Assembly: GCA_036250195.1 (NCBI GenBank)
Contig: JAVHZZ010000006.1
Location: 164,139,724-164,203,723, forward strand
Source: Mixophyes australis
Lineage: Eukaryota > Chordata > Amphibia > Anura > Limnodynastidae
Reading direction: 5' to 3'
DNA: 64,000 nucleotides
Under the pieces are notes generated by a model. That model saw nothing but the letters and a program-made list of their open reading frames with translations, did not search any database and was not told the origin of the DNA. Numbering within the stretch: position 1 is the stretch's first letter; each line of letters starts with the position of its first letter. This document shows positions 42,778 to 54,215 of the stretch, one piece after another. The position numbers and the translations under genes were made by a program.

Positions 42778-43630
42778 AAGTGATGTATGTTGGTGCAGTT
42801 TTGTTGAAGACCTTATGTGTTAGTAAAAATGTTTTATATTGATTCAGTAAAAACAGGCAACCAATATAGAGATTTACCGTGGATCACTGGAAAAATGATT
42901 CACAAGGAAAATCAATCTAGCCGCTGTATGCAAAATAGATTGTAGTTATGAGAGTCTGATTCGAGGAAGACCAGTAAGGATGGTATTGCAATATTCAAGC
43001 GTTAGATGATGAGTGTATTTACTGGAAATGTTTTTAGATGTATGTAACAGAATTTAGATATAGATTACATGTGGGGAAGAAAGGATAGTTCTGAGTCAAG
43101 GATCACACCTAGGCAGCAAGCTTCTCATGTTATCATCAGAAATAAAAATGTCAGGTAGTTAACTTATGTTTGCTGGTGGGAATATTATTAGTACTGTTTC
43201 GGAAGATTATGTTTAAGGTGGCAGGTGCACACCCATGCTGAAATGGAAAAAAAACATTCAGTAACACAGGCCAACACAGATAATGAGAGCTCTGGAGGGG
43301 ATAGGTAAATTTGGGTATCATGTGCATAGAGATGATACTGAGATCCATAAGAACTTATTCGTTTTTCAAGAGAAGTGGTATAAATAGAGAAGAGCAGAGA
43401 ACCTAGGACTAAGTCTTGTGTACTCCAACTGATAAAGGAAATAGAGAGGAGGGGGTTGCAGAGAAATTAACACTGAAGGAGTGATTAGATAGGTATGGTG
43501 AAAACCAGGATAGGACAGTGTCCTAAAGACCTAGGAATTGTAGCTTTTGTATGAGAAGAGAGTGGTGAACAGTGTCAAATGAAGCAGAGAGAGATGGTGT
43601 AGTGGCCATCTTGAAATGAAGCTTCGGTAC
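42778..43630. other. Unassigned sequence
   Basis: No recognisable coding frame. The stretch reads like degraded repeat material. Confidence 0.3.
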
Positions 43631-44906
43631 CGTGAGGGTTTATACCCAGCACCGGAGGGGTTAACTCACCAGCGCTAGGCGCCGCATGGATAGGGGGCAT
43701 GAAAAATGTATGTAAATAGAAATGTATTTTAATGTGTGCACTGCGACGCTGGGAAGGGAGTCCCCAGTACTGCAGCATTCAAAGAGTTAAACCCCAGAGC
43801 TAGGCGTCGTGGAGTGTATACATGTATATTGCAGTGTGTAAATAAAATTAATGTAAATTTTATGAGTGTAGGCGCTGCAGCGCCGATAGTTAACCTGTGT
43901 GCAGCGCTGAAGGGGTTAAATCCTTGAGCTAGGCGCCGGGAGTGTAGCTATGTTTAATTCTTATGTGTGTATAATGTAAATGTGTATGTATGTGTAGGGA
44001 TGTATTATAAACTAAAAAGTACTTACCCTTTCTCTGGTGGTCCAGCGGGGGGTGCAGAGGCAGCCCTGGTTCCTTCCACACGAGCCTCTGGAATCAAAAA
44101 GATCCATGAGGTGCAGTGCCTCCTGGGGGTCCCAAGAGGCTAAGCCGCATAGCTGAGCTCAAAGAGCTTCAGCTAGCGGCAGACAGGGGCTGCTGCCCCG
44201 GGACCTGGTCTCGCTACCCTTTGGTACTATTTTCGGACAAGGGGAGGAGGCAGACTCCAGAGCAGGGTCCCTGGAGGTAGTTTTTGGCTGGAGATTTAAA
44301 AGATATATCTCTCGCGCCAGACAGACAGGCACCAGGGAGGAAAGTGGGCTGACCCTCCGTCTCCCTGGCATCATGGACAGGGGAGAAGTACACTTTACCC
44401 TGCCACTAGCTTATATTTAAAAAGGTGTTAACCTCTCTGGACTGATTCACATGCAGGCTGCATGAATCAGTCCAGATTGGTTAAAAGGACATGAGGATGG
44501 ATTACCTCCTGCCAAGCTAAGTCTCAAAACTGTATAAAAAGAGCACTGATTTGCATTGAAATGTATTATTGTTCCTTCTGATCACTGGTACCTTAAACCA
44601 GTGTGAACTGTCCTTATCAGGATACTTGAGCTAATAAACATCATTTGCTTCAAGATCCTGCTTGACAATTTATTCCCTGCTGTAATTCCTGTGACCTACA
44701 GATTAGACCTAAATGTAATCTGAGGTATAGACCCAGCTTTCCAGTACCTAAGCCTTGCCCGCTACTTGCAGCTCTGGCCAGTGCGATAGGCCAGGGGTAC
44801 CATCCACAGCAACCTTGATCTGAAGGCAAGAGGTCAGGGTACCAGCAAGGGGGTAAACTAGCAGCGAAAGTTACCCAGAAGGACGCGTGGGAAAATTATT
44901 CTCACA
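43631..44906 (+). repeat. LTR-like repeat, related to 7786-8524
   Basis: The right half has a TATA box (TATAAAAAGAGC near 44534), polyadenylation signal (AATAAACATC near 44633) and a long match to 8080-8370. It ends CTCACA at 44906; GTGAGGG at about 43631 may be the left end. It is longer than the first copy because of an upstream 127-bp tandem repeat. The outer limits are uncertain. Confidence 0.5.
43658..43960 (+). repeat. 126-129-bp tandem repeat
   Basis: GCTAGGCG-type blocks, each preceded by GTTAA, start at about 43673, 43799 and 43928. Three strongly diverged units, probably an enhancer-like U3 duplication. Confidence 0.55.
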
Positions 44907-47079
44907 TCATCATATAGGATCAAAACCTGTAGCATATATATATATACACACTGTATATAATTGGCATCTAGTTAGACATTACTGTTCCTTACTATATAGT
45001 TCCATAGATAGCTCTGGACAGTATGTAAAAATGATATAAGTGGTATGTTATTAGATGCCTATGTTCTAAGTACATGAGTTTCAGATTACCGTAAGTGACA
45101 TATTGTTCACTTTAGCAATGTGTGCACTGGAAAGACTAAAATATACCAGGTGGAAGATGTTACAACTGTATGGTATGTTTGGCTGTCTAAAATTGTTTGG
45201 ACTATTTAAATTTCGTATGGTACTACTGCTGCTAGGACCATTTGAAAGAGTCTTAGTGGACAAAACGCATCAGGGCAATATGGACAGGATCCTCCATCTG
45301 AGAACAGCACTGGGACTGTTTGCTTTTTTTTTTCTGGCTAGGAACTCACGCCTTTGGAAAATTCTGCGCTGATTTGTTGGTTTTCAGATAAGCGTATTTA
45401 TTCTGTTTTTAATGTATGGGCAATTGCTTGTTTTTTTTATACATATATATTTTTATATTCTTTGTGAATAAACAATAATTGTTTGAACTAGAAGCCTGTG
45501 CGTGTACTGTGAGATTTTGTTGCATGAAAAATCTTTTTTGAGCATAGTACACTATGTTTAGCTCTTCTATCACGTTACAGCTTTTCTGGACTCCTTTCTG
45601 CGATTGAAACCTGGTCAACTTAACGAGGAAGGCTATATCCATTCATCAGTTGATATAAGAGATAAGCCCATTGTTATTTACACTTATGAACACTTTCAGT
45701 TGGCATTGATATATATGCACTATGTCATATATGATTTAGATTGTGTGGTGCTTTGTTCTCTTGATTTTGAATTTTAGATGTGACATTTGCAAACAAGTGT
45801 TATTAAGAGAAGAAGCTGCCTGCTACGCTTATGAAATTAAGTATTTTTTGTTTATCACTATTTTACTAAATTGTCACCTAGCGCCTATTAGGCTTAGATT
45901 CTTTGTTTTGATATATATATTGAAAGTGTCAGATTGCTTCTCTTGTTCAAAAGGAATATGAAGCAAAACTACTATCAGTGTTGTTTCTAGCCTGCACCTG
46001 CATTCTGTTACTCGTTAAATCCAAGGTCTTATGATGTAAATAGATAATGCACCTGCTCAGTAGCACTATTTCTAGAAATACATTGAAATATTATTATACC
46101 CACATCTTATGTATTTTGCTCTAGTCTTCTTAGCCTTGAGATATGTACTTTACTATTCACGGGCGTAATGCCCTATATTTTACATACTTGATACGCTTGC
46201 GTGATTATGATATGCCTAAAAACTGATGTTTTTGTCTTAGTAAATCAGAGTTTTTAGAACACAAGACCTGTTGTGTTTCACTGACTCTTCGGCTGGCTGT
46301 ATCAATCTGATACACTTCACTGGTCACTTAACAAATTATCGTTATCAATATAAACTACAACTTTTAAAATTTTCTCCCTTTGGTTATAAATCAAAAACAC
46401 TCAGCAGCCTGGAGTTTGGTTGGAATCTTCAAACCTAAATCTGGTATGATCGTTTCTACCAATAACCTTGAAAATTGTGAGAATGGGTCCCAGCCAGTAT
46501 ATACTATTTGAGACCTTGTTTAACCTGTACAGTCTCTCATTGGTCTGCTGATTAATGTTACTGCCTTTTGGCTACCTCCATTGTGCAGCAATTTTTGCAT
46601 TGTGGTGTCATCCAAGGATTTCAATTGTATCTTTGGAAGTAGGAATAAAGAATAAACAGTAGTAAAGTGAATTTCAATCACTCTGTAGAATCAAATCTAG
46701 TAACTACTTACAGAGTATGGAGTAGTAAAGGGCTTGTGTGTTTACCATGTTTACTCTAGAACGGAACAGTTTGAGAGTAGCTATGACCTAACTTTGTGGC
46801 AAGAGTGAGTAGTCATGTATCTGAAGAAAGGCCCACTGGGTCTCAATGTGTTGAAAGAGTGCACCTATTTAATGCTGCAAAAGCCAGGGCAATACATGGC
46901 TATGCAGTTATCAGGACCGAGGTTGTGGACACAACACCTGCAAGGATTGATGCAGACAGAGAGCGATGGTGCCAGAGTAAGTTACTATTGGTATTAACCA
47001 GATTCCGCCACAAGGAAGGATGGATTTGGCTGCATGTAGTAACCAGGTTTCGGTCCACAGAACTGACTCTTAGGGGGGT
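44907..47079. other. Unassigned AT-rich sequence
   Basis: Short TA runs occur near 44937 and 45910. AAAACGCATCAGGGC near 45263 loosely resembles the GAAACGCGTCG block near 5820. The 100-residue frame at 46796-47098 has no domain I recognise. Confidence 0.3.
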
Positions 47080-47290
47080 ATTCAATTGTTGCTTTTAACG
47101 CGCTAAAACAAAAAAAACCGAGCGCTCTAAAAATATTAGCGTTAATACGGTAATTACTCGCTAAATTTCATCTCGCAGCTCCCTGAGCTGAAATTCAGCG
47201 AGTAAACTACCGTATTAACGGTATTTACGCGCATATTACCGTATTAACGCTAATATTTTTAGAGCGCTCATTGCCATGCTTTTTCTCATC
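47080..47290. mobile_element. MITE with 35-bp perfect inverted repeat
   Basis: Arms at 47120-47154 and 47235-47269 are perfect complements (GAGCGCTCTAAAAATATTAG...). A nested second hairpin (TTACTCGCT...AGCGAGTAA) lies between them. The outer GGGGTATTCAATTG resembles the ends of the MITE at 19090. I could not fix the right end or a target duplication. Confidence 0.65.
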
Positions 47291-47581
47291 TTATTCAATC
47301 TGTAAATTATTTTGAATAACTAATCATGTAAATAAATATATGCAAAAAATGGTAATAGTGTGGATATGCACATCACTCTTTTTAAGGGATCATACCATGG
47401 GAAGTACCCTCCAAATGTGATAAGGAGGTGGAACATGATTTTAGAAGCTTGTAAATCCCCACTGCACTAGACTATTAATAAATGTTGCTGCTTTAATGCC
47501 TATGGAAAGTAACCATTATCAGTTGAAAATTGGGTTCATCTAGATATAGGTGAATTTCCAGTGTTACTTATGTTACATTAT
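47291..47581. other. No feature seen
   Basis: No recognisable feature. Confidence 0.25.
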
Positions 47582-47630
47582 GTAACATTTATTTATATAG
47601 TGCCAGCAAATTCCATAGCGCTTAAATTAT
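47582..47630 (-). repeat. SINE tail fragment
   Basis: TTTATATAGTGCCAGCAAAT followed by TCCATAGCGC matches the tail of the SINE at 36399 in the same orientation. The body is absent. Confidence 0.5.
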
Positions 47631-48061
47631 ATGTTAACCTCATGCAAAGCTGCATATGCATTCAGATTAGTATGTATAGTTCAGACTTCATTAGCTTGTT
47701 GATTTCTGAATAATAAGGAATGCTTGGACTTGTAGTCCCACGGTAGACTGTCATTGCATGAAGTATATGGTTAAGCTAATTGCTCCATAGCAGCTGGAGA
47801 TTCACAGTCTGACTCTGTTCTGTTTAATAGTCTTATGACGTTTAAATTGAGTATAGCTTGCCATGTACAGGAAGTGAGCAGTTGGAGCTAGCTGTCAATG
47901 CTGCTGTCTCATTGCTACTCAGTAACTCACTACAAGCTGAATTGTTCAATAAGGAAAAAGGTTCTCTTGTTTACATGCACCATTGCAATTTTTAGAAGCT
48001 CTTTTCAATTAAACACTATGCTCTTGGCACAATTAAAATGGCTCCTATATTGGAGGCATGG

Positions 48062-48300
48062 CTATATGGAATTATCAATATAGTCCAGGGAACAAGGCCC
48101 ATCTTTCTTGTATAGAGCTTTAAATGTCTGAAGAAACTCCAAATTCCAATGATCCATAAAGATGGGTATTGGACTTTGAGCTCCTTCAAGCAGATGTGGC
48201 CATTCTTTGATGGCTAGGTGGATGGCTAAAAGATTGAATTCTCCCACTGCTCAGTTCTGTTTCGCTGGGAGGGGTCTTTTAGAAAAGAAAGCACAAAAGT
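48062..48300 (-). pseudogene. Isolated gypsy RNase H fragment
   Basis: The frame 48062-48247 reads GEFNLLAIHLAIKEWPHLLE, then IPIFMDHWNLEFLQT. This is the RNase H part of gypsy pol (compare [19 protein letters not shown] and [11 protein letters not shown] in A). The catalytic E of ELLAIK is not conserved as such and TDHKNL reads MDHWNL. No other pol part is nearby. Confidence 0.7.
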
Positions 48301-50043
48301 TTCCCATTGGTGTACTATATCTCCTCTGTAAAAAGACATTGCTGTCTGAAGTGGTTTCCACTGCTGTTTTACATACATACATTTCTTTCTCTGCTACAAT
48401 TCTGTTGAGCCTTTAGGATGTATCCACTTTCTGCTCGACACCAGGGCTGTAACAATAAGAGGATTTACTTACTACAGGATCAGTTTCTGCTAAGTCAATA
48501 TATGTCAGTGCATGGTTCCCATCTGTGTTTTGTGTTGCAAAGCTGCTGCATATTTTTTTTGTTTCATTTATTGTTTTTGTTTTTTGACATTAAGCTCTTT
48601 TATTGCAATGTTTCTGTTCTTATAAATTTGGACTCCTATATGATATGCTCTTGGCTTTGCTAGATGTACAACTGAAAGGGAGTGTAGGGGTGGTTTAAAA
48701 TGTAAATATTTATTCAAGTCAGCATAGGATTATGACCCAGTGTTTTTGCAGACACCTACTGGCTTTGGAGAAATAGAAATTGTTCCAAAAGTAAATAGAT
48801 GCTGTTTTCTGATGTATTTGTTAATGATGTTTTCACTATAAGAGTTGTTTGGGTCAGAAACATATATATTAAATTACTCATGTCAATGAAGTAGGCCAGG
48901 CAATGTATGTTTGCATTAATTGTGTAATAGTTTAAGATTTCAAATTCAATTCTTAGTTAAATTACAAATAATTGCTATTTTGTTAATGTATAACAACTCT
49001 CTGTGTTGGCATATCTAGGAGAAAAGGCAAAATAAAAACTATAAACGCAAAGGAAATAAAGAGTCAAGCATGGTCAAAGGAGATGAGCCTTGGTAATTCA
49101 GTCTTTAATTTGACTATATAGTGTATTATATTTGGAAACTTCTTAATTGTTTTGTATGCCCAGAACACTTGTATGCCTTTTCAAATCACCATTATGAGGT
49201 ATGTAGTTACATTGTTTCTGATAAAGCACTAGATATATTGGAGGCCTCAGAATTTTTCAAAGCTTTATTTTTAATATGACACAGACTTTGGAATCAAATT
49301 TAGACCCAAGAATACCATATGAAGAGTATAAACACAATTTACACATAAGCTTGACAACACTCTGGACAAATTAATTAGAATAGTATGATTCAGACCACAA
49401 GCAAGTTGATTGGTTATGCTCTAGCTCCTTAATTTTATTAAAGTAATTCTATCGTTTTAAAATAAGCATTGCCCAATCAATTGAATGTGTGTCCAAAGCA
49501 CAAAGTGATTTATTTTAGCAGATGTAAATAGTCAACAATTTCAATACATTATTATATTATGATACAGTACAGCACAGCCAATACCAAAAAATAATACATA
49601 CCAATGCAATCGCTTGCGCACACTGTGCAACCACAGGACCCGATGGACAATATTCTGTATAGAATATTGTGTCAGAGCTGACTGAGGCCCCAGTGAGATG
49701 CAGCTAATATATATATACAGTCAGTGTTTCATTGTGAACAATAGAGATGACGTAGATGGTTTCTATAGGTCCAGACGTTGGGTGGGTCCAGGCCAGACAG
49801 GTAATAGGTTGATTCAATCTAAGGAATCCAAAGGTGGGGGTCTTCTCTTCAGGGGGTCTGCTCCTTTTCATAGCCAGTATCATACAAAGGTTTACTCTCT
49901 AATATCAATAACTAAAGTATGCAATGTGCGATCTCTTCGCCGACTGCACCGGACAGCTGATGATGATTAGGGCTTCAATATGATATCAGGCATGACACCT
50001 TTCCTATTACCTAAACCTTTAATAACACTACAATGTACATATA

Positions 50044-50047
<4 letters not shown>
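48301..50047. other. Unassigned sequence
   Basis: No domain is recognisable in any frame. ATATTCTGTATAGAATAT near 49650 is a short palindrome. Confidence 0.3.
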
Positions 50048-50082
<35 letters not shown>

Positions 50083-50098
50083 TGTATATATATATATA
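50048..50098. repeat. TA microsatellite
   Basis: About 50 bp of alternating TA with a CATATATG interruption. Confidence 0.9.
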
Positions 50099-50334
50099 GA
50101 CTAATAATAAACCGAACACTATCTGCTCCTGAATTACAGTGTAACAGAACCAATATGAAATTATATAAATAGCTGTTGTAATGCGAGTGTGTGCGTGCGT
50201 ATTTTACCGTGCGATCGCGTCACGCCACGTAACACGTGGTGTACGCTTCGCAATACGCATGGCAAACGAATATTAAACCAATATACTTTCGTTCATCCAA
50301 TTATACGACTTTGACAATTTATATCACGGAGTGT

Positions 50335-50487
50335 GCCAGACCCAGGCAAATGTGTCGGCGGGTCTAGAGCGCTCCGTTAGGCAGCTTTCCTATCTCCTCC
50401 CCCAGCTTGGTCCTCTGTCAGTCTATGGCCGCATTTCAACTCTGTTTGTCCAATTCCGTATATCCATGATAGTAAGATATACCCAGT
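50335..50487 (+). repeat. Partial 5' LTR and leader of gypsy E
   Basis: TGTGCCAGACCCAGG, GGTCTAGAGCGCTCCGTTAG and GCAGCTT match the inverted-repeat block of the 3' LTR (54301-54360). The LTR beyond is deleted up to the gag start. Confidence 0.6.
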
Positions 50488-50870
50488 ATGGACTCTGCAG
50501 ATAGCCCATCTCTTATAAAACTTCTCCAACACCTTTTTTGGGTAGAGTGGACAAACAAGAGGCTACTCCGGTGCAATTTGTACAATTTCTCCAAGGTCTT
50601 TCTGTCCGTTTGGACACCATCCAGAATACTTTAGTTAACACTGCATTGCCTACAGGACCACCTGCCTCTTCTGTGGCTTCAGTTAGTCCTTCTAATCTTT
50701 CAATTCTGAATCTGGCAAAATATGATGGTGATCCAATGTCTTGCCGCAACTTTCTCAGTCAATGTAACATTTAAATCAAGCTACTCCCGGATAACTTTCC
50801 TACTGAAAAGACCAAAGTAGCTTACATAATCTTGCAATTGTCAGGCACAGGCTTAATATTATACCACTGG
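50488..50870 (+). pseudogene. gag: Gypsy E Gag N-terminus
   Basis: The ATG at 50488 starts MDSADSPSLIKLLQHLF; a frameshift near 50540 passes reading to VDKQEATPVQFVQFLQGLSV, RLDTIQNTLV, and LNLAKYDGDPMSCRNFLSQC. The pattern (helical N-terminus, then a short proline-rich spacer, then the PxxYDGDPxxCRxFLxQC capsid start) is that of a chromovirus Gag. It ends in a stop after 50770, with a few more recognisable codons (LPDNFPTEKTKVAYIILQLS) to about 50840. The rest of gag is gone. Confidence 0.7.
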
Positions 50871-50949
50871 GGATAAAGAACTTTCAATGAAAATAGCACT
50901 CCAAGAAAGAAGATATCTTTTCAGGGTTTTTTATTTCATGTTACAAACT

Positions 50950-51125
50950 TTACAGTTCATAAAAATTTATTATACCTTCAAATCGCACAGTGCCTAAACC
51001 CACAACAGGCCCAGTGGTCTCTCTTTCTTTCCTGTTTTTACCATCATGTTACCTTTAGACCAGGGAGTAAGAATCGTAAAGCTGACGCTTTATCTCACTC
51101 TTTTGAAACTAACCAAGATTCTAAG
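50950..51125 (+). pseudogene. Gypsy E RNase H end
   Basis: Codons give [29 protein letters not shown] in mixed frames. This is the end of RNase H and the linker typical of gypsy pol (compare RQVRWSLFARF, FRSGTQNCRADALSRSF in C). Confidence 0.65.
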
Positions 51126-51530
51126 ATTGTGGTGAATCATCCTATTGTGGATCCCAAGTTTCTTCTGGTCACATTCAATCTCCTCCTCCTCCTCAGAACA
51201 AGACTTTGGTATTTTCCAATCTTGAAAAAAGTTTCTTCAGTGGGCTCTCTTTTCTCACTTTTCCGGTCACCCTGGTCTTGCAAAACTTTTACTGTAACTT
51301 ATTTGTCGGTATTAATGGTGGCCGTCCCTCTGTCAGAAAGTGACATACTTTGTTTCAGCATGTTCTGTGTGTACACAGCACAAAGTCCCCCGACAAGCTC
51401 CTTTGGGTCATCTACACACTCTGCCGATTTCTGTAAAACCATGGTCCCATGATCCCATATTGCCATGGATTTATTTACTTTATTTTATTTAGTTTTCACC
51501 CAGTAAGAAGCATAATACCATCTCGGTTGT
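51126..51530 (+). pseudogene. Gypsy E integrase zinc region
   Basis: Mixed frames give [30 protein letters not shown] and KPWSH, which are the HPG, WWP and CxxC parts of the HHCC domain and the start of the core. Reading then stops and the nested repeats begin at about 51532. Confidence 0.65.
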
Positions 51531-51531
51531 G

Positions 51532-52445
51532 ATTAGAGATGGGCGGGCTCGGTTCCCCGAGAACCGAACCCACCCGAACTTCGGCAATCAGAGTACCGAG
51601 CCGAGTCTGCTCGATACCTTCCCGCCAATTCGGATTCCAAATCGAGGCGAACTTCATCGTGACGTCGTTGGATCTCGGTTCTCGCGAGTTTTGTAATGTA
51701 TCATGATTCGTCTGCTGTGTCTTTAAGGTGAAACAGGAAGGGGTTTGGCTGTCAGAGCAGTGCCTCCTCCTTGTCAGGAACTTATGCACTGAGCTGTACT
51801 GGAGATTATACTTGGCTATACACCAGTCAGGCATGGAAACCAGCTCTTAAGCAATGAAAAAGAAATTAAAACAATGTAAGTCCAATTAGTTAATGCAAAA
51901 TCATGGACTGCTGTGTGTAATTTGAAAATGTGAAGTACAACAATTTCAACTAGATTTAAAAAAAAATCAAAGCAAACATGTAAACCAGAAGATGGCAGTA
52001 TCTCTAATGGAGTTGCATGGAGAGATGTTAACTGAATGGAGAACTCATATAAAATCATGACAAAATTATTCACTTTTTTTTTAATGATAAACATTCAGCT
52101 AATATTGTTTTTTATATATAGTAATTGGACAAGAAGGAATCTGAAAGTTCCATCTGAGGATTAAGGAAAAGTACACTGAATTTTATATTATTATGATTAG
52201 AAGTTTGAAAAATGCTGTACCAACTAGAAAACCACATGTAACAGTATTACAGATAAAGTTATAGTTATAAATAATATTAGATAGGGAAGGGCCTAAAGAA
52301 AGAAAACAATCCTATTTGTAAAACAACATTGCTAAATTAGTCAGCAGCGACCACCACCACTCCCCCTCCTACCACTCTCCCTTGTGTCCGTTTGTTATTA
52401 TTGTACATTTTATTGTATGTTTGCATGATTCACTGGGTTTATAAT
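51532..52445. repeat. GAGATG repeat family, copy 1
   Basis: It starts TAGAGATGGGCGGGCTCGGT and shares CGAGAACCGAAC, GAGTACCGAGC and TCTCGCGAGTTTTG with copy 2 at 52446. The other end is not found. It interrupts gypsy E. Confidence 0.6.
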
Positions 52446-53011
52446 TAGAGATGTTCAGGCTCGGTTCCTCGAGAACCGAACACACCCAAACTTAGGGGAT
52501 CCGAGTACCGAGCGGAGCCGGCTCGGTACTGTTGCACGCCCTCGGAATTGAAAATGAGGCAAAACGTCATTGTGGCGTAGTCGGATCTCGCGAGTTTTGA
52601 ATTCCTTCTTAAGATCCAACATAGCAAAGGGTGGGAGGGAGGGCGGACCCCCATTTTTTTTTTCTGCCACTGCTGTGTGCCAATGTGTCCTAGATGTGCT
52701 AGGAACTGCTATGTGTTTGTGTCGTTGCTCTGTCGCTTAACATCCAGCCAGCTCGCTGCAGTATTTGGCTAAAAGTATATGAAAATAATATTGTGACCTG
52801 TGAGGTGGTCAAAATTTAATGGAAATGACTGCAAATTAGTGTTAGTGAGGTTAATAATAATGTAGGTACAAAATAATACCTAAATTATGTTTTTTAGCCC
52901 AAAAAATTGTATTTTTTTAACAAATTGCAAATCAAAACAAAACCAAACCCAAAACACGAAGATAATCCAGATCCAAAACCAAAACACGGTGGTCAGTGAC
53001 CATCTCTAGTT
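52446..53011. repeat. GAGATG repeat family, copy 2
   Basis: It starts TAGAGATG and ends CATCTCTA, so it has at least an 8-bp terminal inverted repeat; no clear target duplication. CGAGAACCGAAC and the AAAACCAAAACAC end identify the family. A partial relative is at 9570-9740. Confidence 0.6.
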
Positions 53012-53491
53012 CTGATAGACCATTTCAAAAATTGTTCATTTAATTCCTCTAATCGGCTTGCCTTCTGATTCCCCCCCTGTCTGTTTTATTTATTAAAGAA
53101 ATCACCTGTCTTCATGGATGTCCTCAAGAAATTGTGCCTGACTGTGGGGTTCAATATGTTTCCAAATTTTGGAGCGCTTTTTGCAGATCTTCAAAATCCA
53201 TCTCAATTTCTCCTTGGCCTATCATACCTAATCTAATAGCCATAAAGAGCATTTGAATCAAGATTTAGAGACTTCTTAAAGATTTAACACCTCTGCCAAA
53301 CAAGATGACTGGGTTGACCTTCTACCTTGGGTGGAATTTGCCCACAAAATCCATTTCCATGATACATATTCTTCTACTCCTTTCTTTATTGTCTATAACC
53401 ACCACCCACTTCTGCTGAAGTTTTCTTCTCTACCAGCCTCTGATGTACTTGTTGTTAGCTCATTGTGTTATCATTATTTTCTAACATCTGG
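53012..53491 (+). pseudogene. Gypsy E integrase core
   Basis: Pieces: KEITCLHGCPQEIVPDCGVQ, YVSKFWSAFC, then DDWVDLLPWVEFAHKIHF and STPFFIVYNHHP. PDCG stands where SDRG is expected; the D is kept. The segment with the last catalytic E is damaged. The reading is interrupted by a MITE after SDVL. Confidence 0.7.
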
Positions 53492-53684
53492 AGGTAAATC
53501 TATCAAGCTGAGAGTTTCTGGTGGGTTTGAAAGATGGAGATGTTGCCTATAACAAACAATCAGTTTCTAGCTATCATTTTGTAGAATGTACTAAATAACT
53601 GATAATTAGAATATGATTGGCTGCTATAGACAACATCGCCACTTTTCCTACCCACCGGAAACTCTCAGCTTGATACATTTAGCC
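53492..53684. mobile_element. MITE in gypsy E
   Basis: Inverted ends of about 45 bp (ATCAAGCTGAGAGTTTC and its complement, TGGTGGGT/ACCCACC), with a central CCTATA...CAATCA. CTGG flanks it on both sides, but whether this is a target duplication is not certain. A left-half relative is near 17440. Confidence 0.75.
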
Positions 53685-53685
53685 C

Positions 53686-54180
53686 CTGGTCTTAAGTGCT
53701 GGGAAGTCTCAAGAAAGTATCCATTACTTTTAAATTATTTGCAGACAAGAGACATTGGGCCATTCCTTCTTTGAAAGTTGGAGACAGAGTTTGGCTGTCA
53801 GCCCGTAATTGTTGCTTAAGAGTATGAAACTTGCCCCTAGGTACATTGGTCCATTCCAGATCTGAAAAATCGTCCATCTGATAGTCTTGAAGCTTAAGCA
53901 ACTTCCTTCTCTCCATATTTCTGATTCCTTAACATATTTCCCTGGTCAAACTGCTGGTTATTAACCATTTTTCCTCCATATCCTCGGCTCCTTCTACTAT
54001 CAAGACTCAACATGGTGACGAGTTTGAGGTTGAATGAATTCTACACTCCAGATGTTCTCGGGAAAAGATTCAGTTTGTTTTGGCTATGATCCAGAAGAAC
54101 GTACCTGAGTTGATGCCACTGCTCCAAAACTCCTAAGAAAGTTCCATGGAAAGTTTCCCAACAAACCATTTCTTGGGTGT
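53686..54180 (+). pseudogene. Gypsy E integrase C-terminus with chromodomain
   Basis: Traceable codons: RHWAIPSLKVGDRVWLSARN, LAPRYIGPFQI, then GDEFEVE, ILHSRCSREKIQFVL, YDPEERT and LRKFHGKFPNKP. This gives the usual order of GDxVWLS, GPF, and chromodomain, all out of frame with each other. Confidence 0.7.
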
Positions 54181-54199
54181 TATGTGCCCGCCATCAATA

Positions 54200-54215
54200 G
54201 GGGGTGGGGCCTTAC
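54200..54215 (+). other. Polypurine tract of gypsy E
   Basis: GGGGGTGGGGCCTTAC lies just before the presumed LTR start. It is a decayed version of the G-run-TAC motif of the other elements. Confidence 0.55.

Noticed and set aside
46796..47098. 100-residue frame, a possible host exon
   Set aside because: No recognised domain, its end overlaps a MITE, and no splice context is evident.
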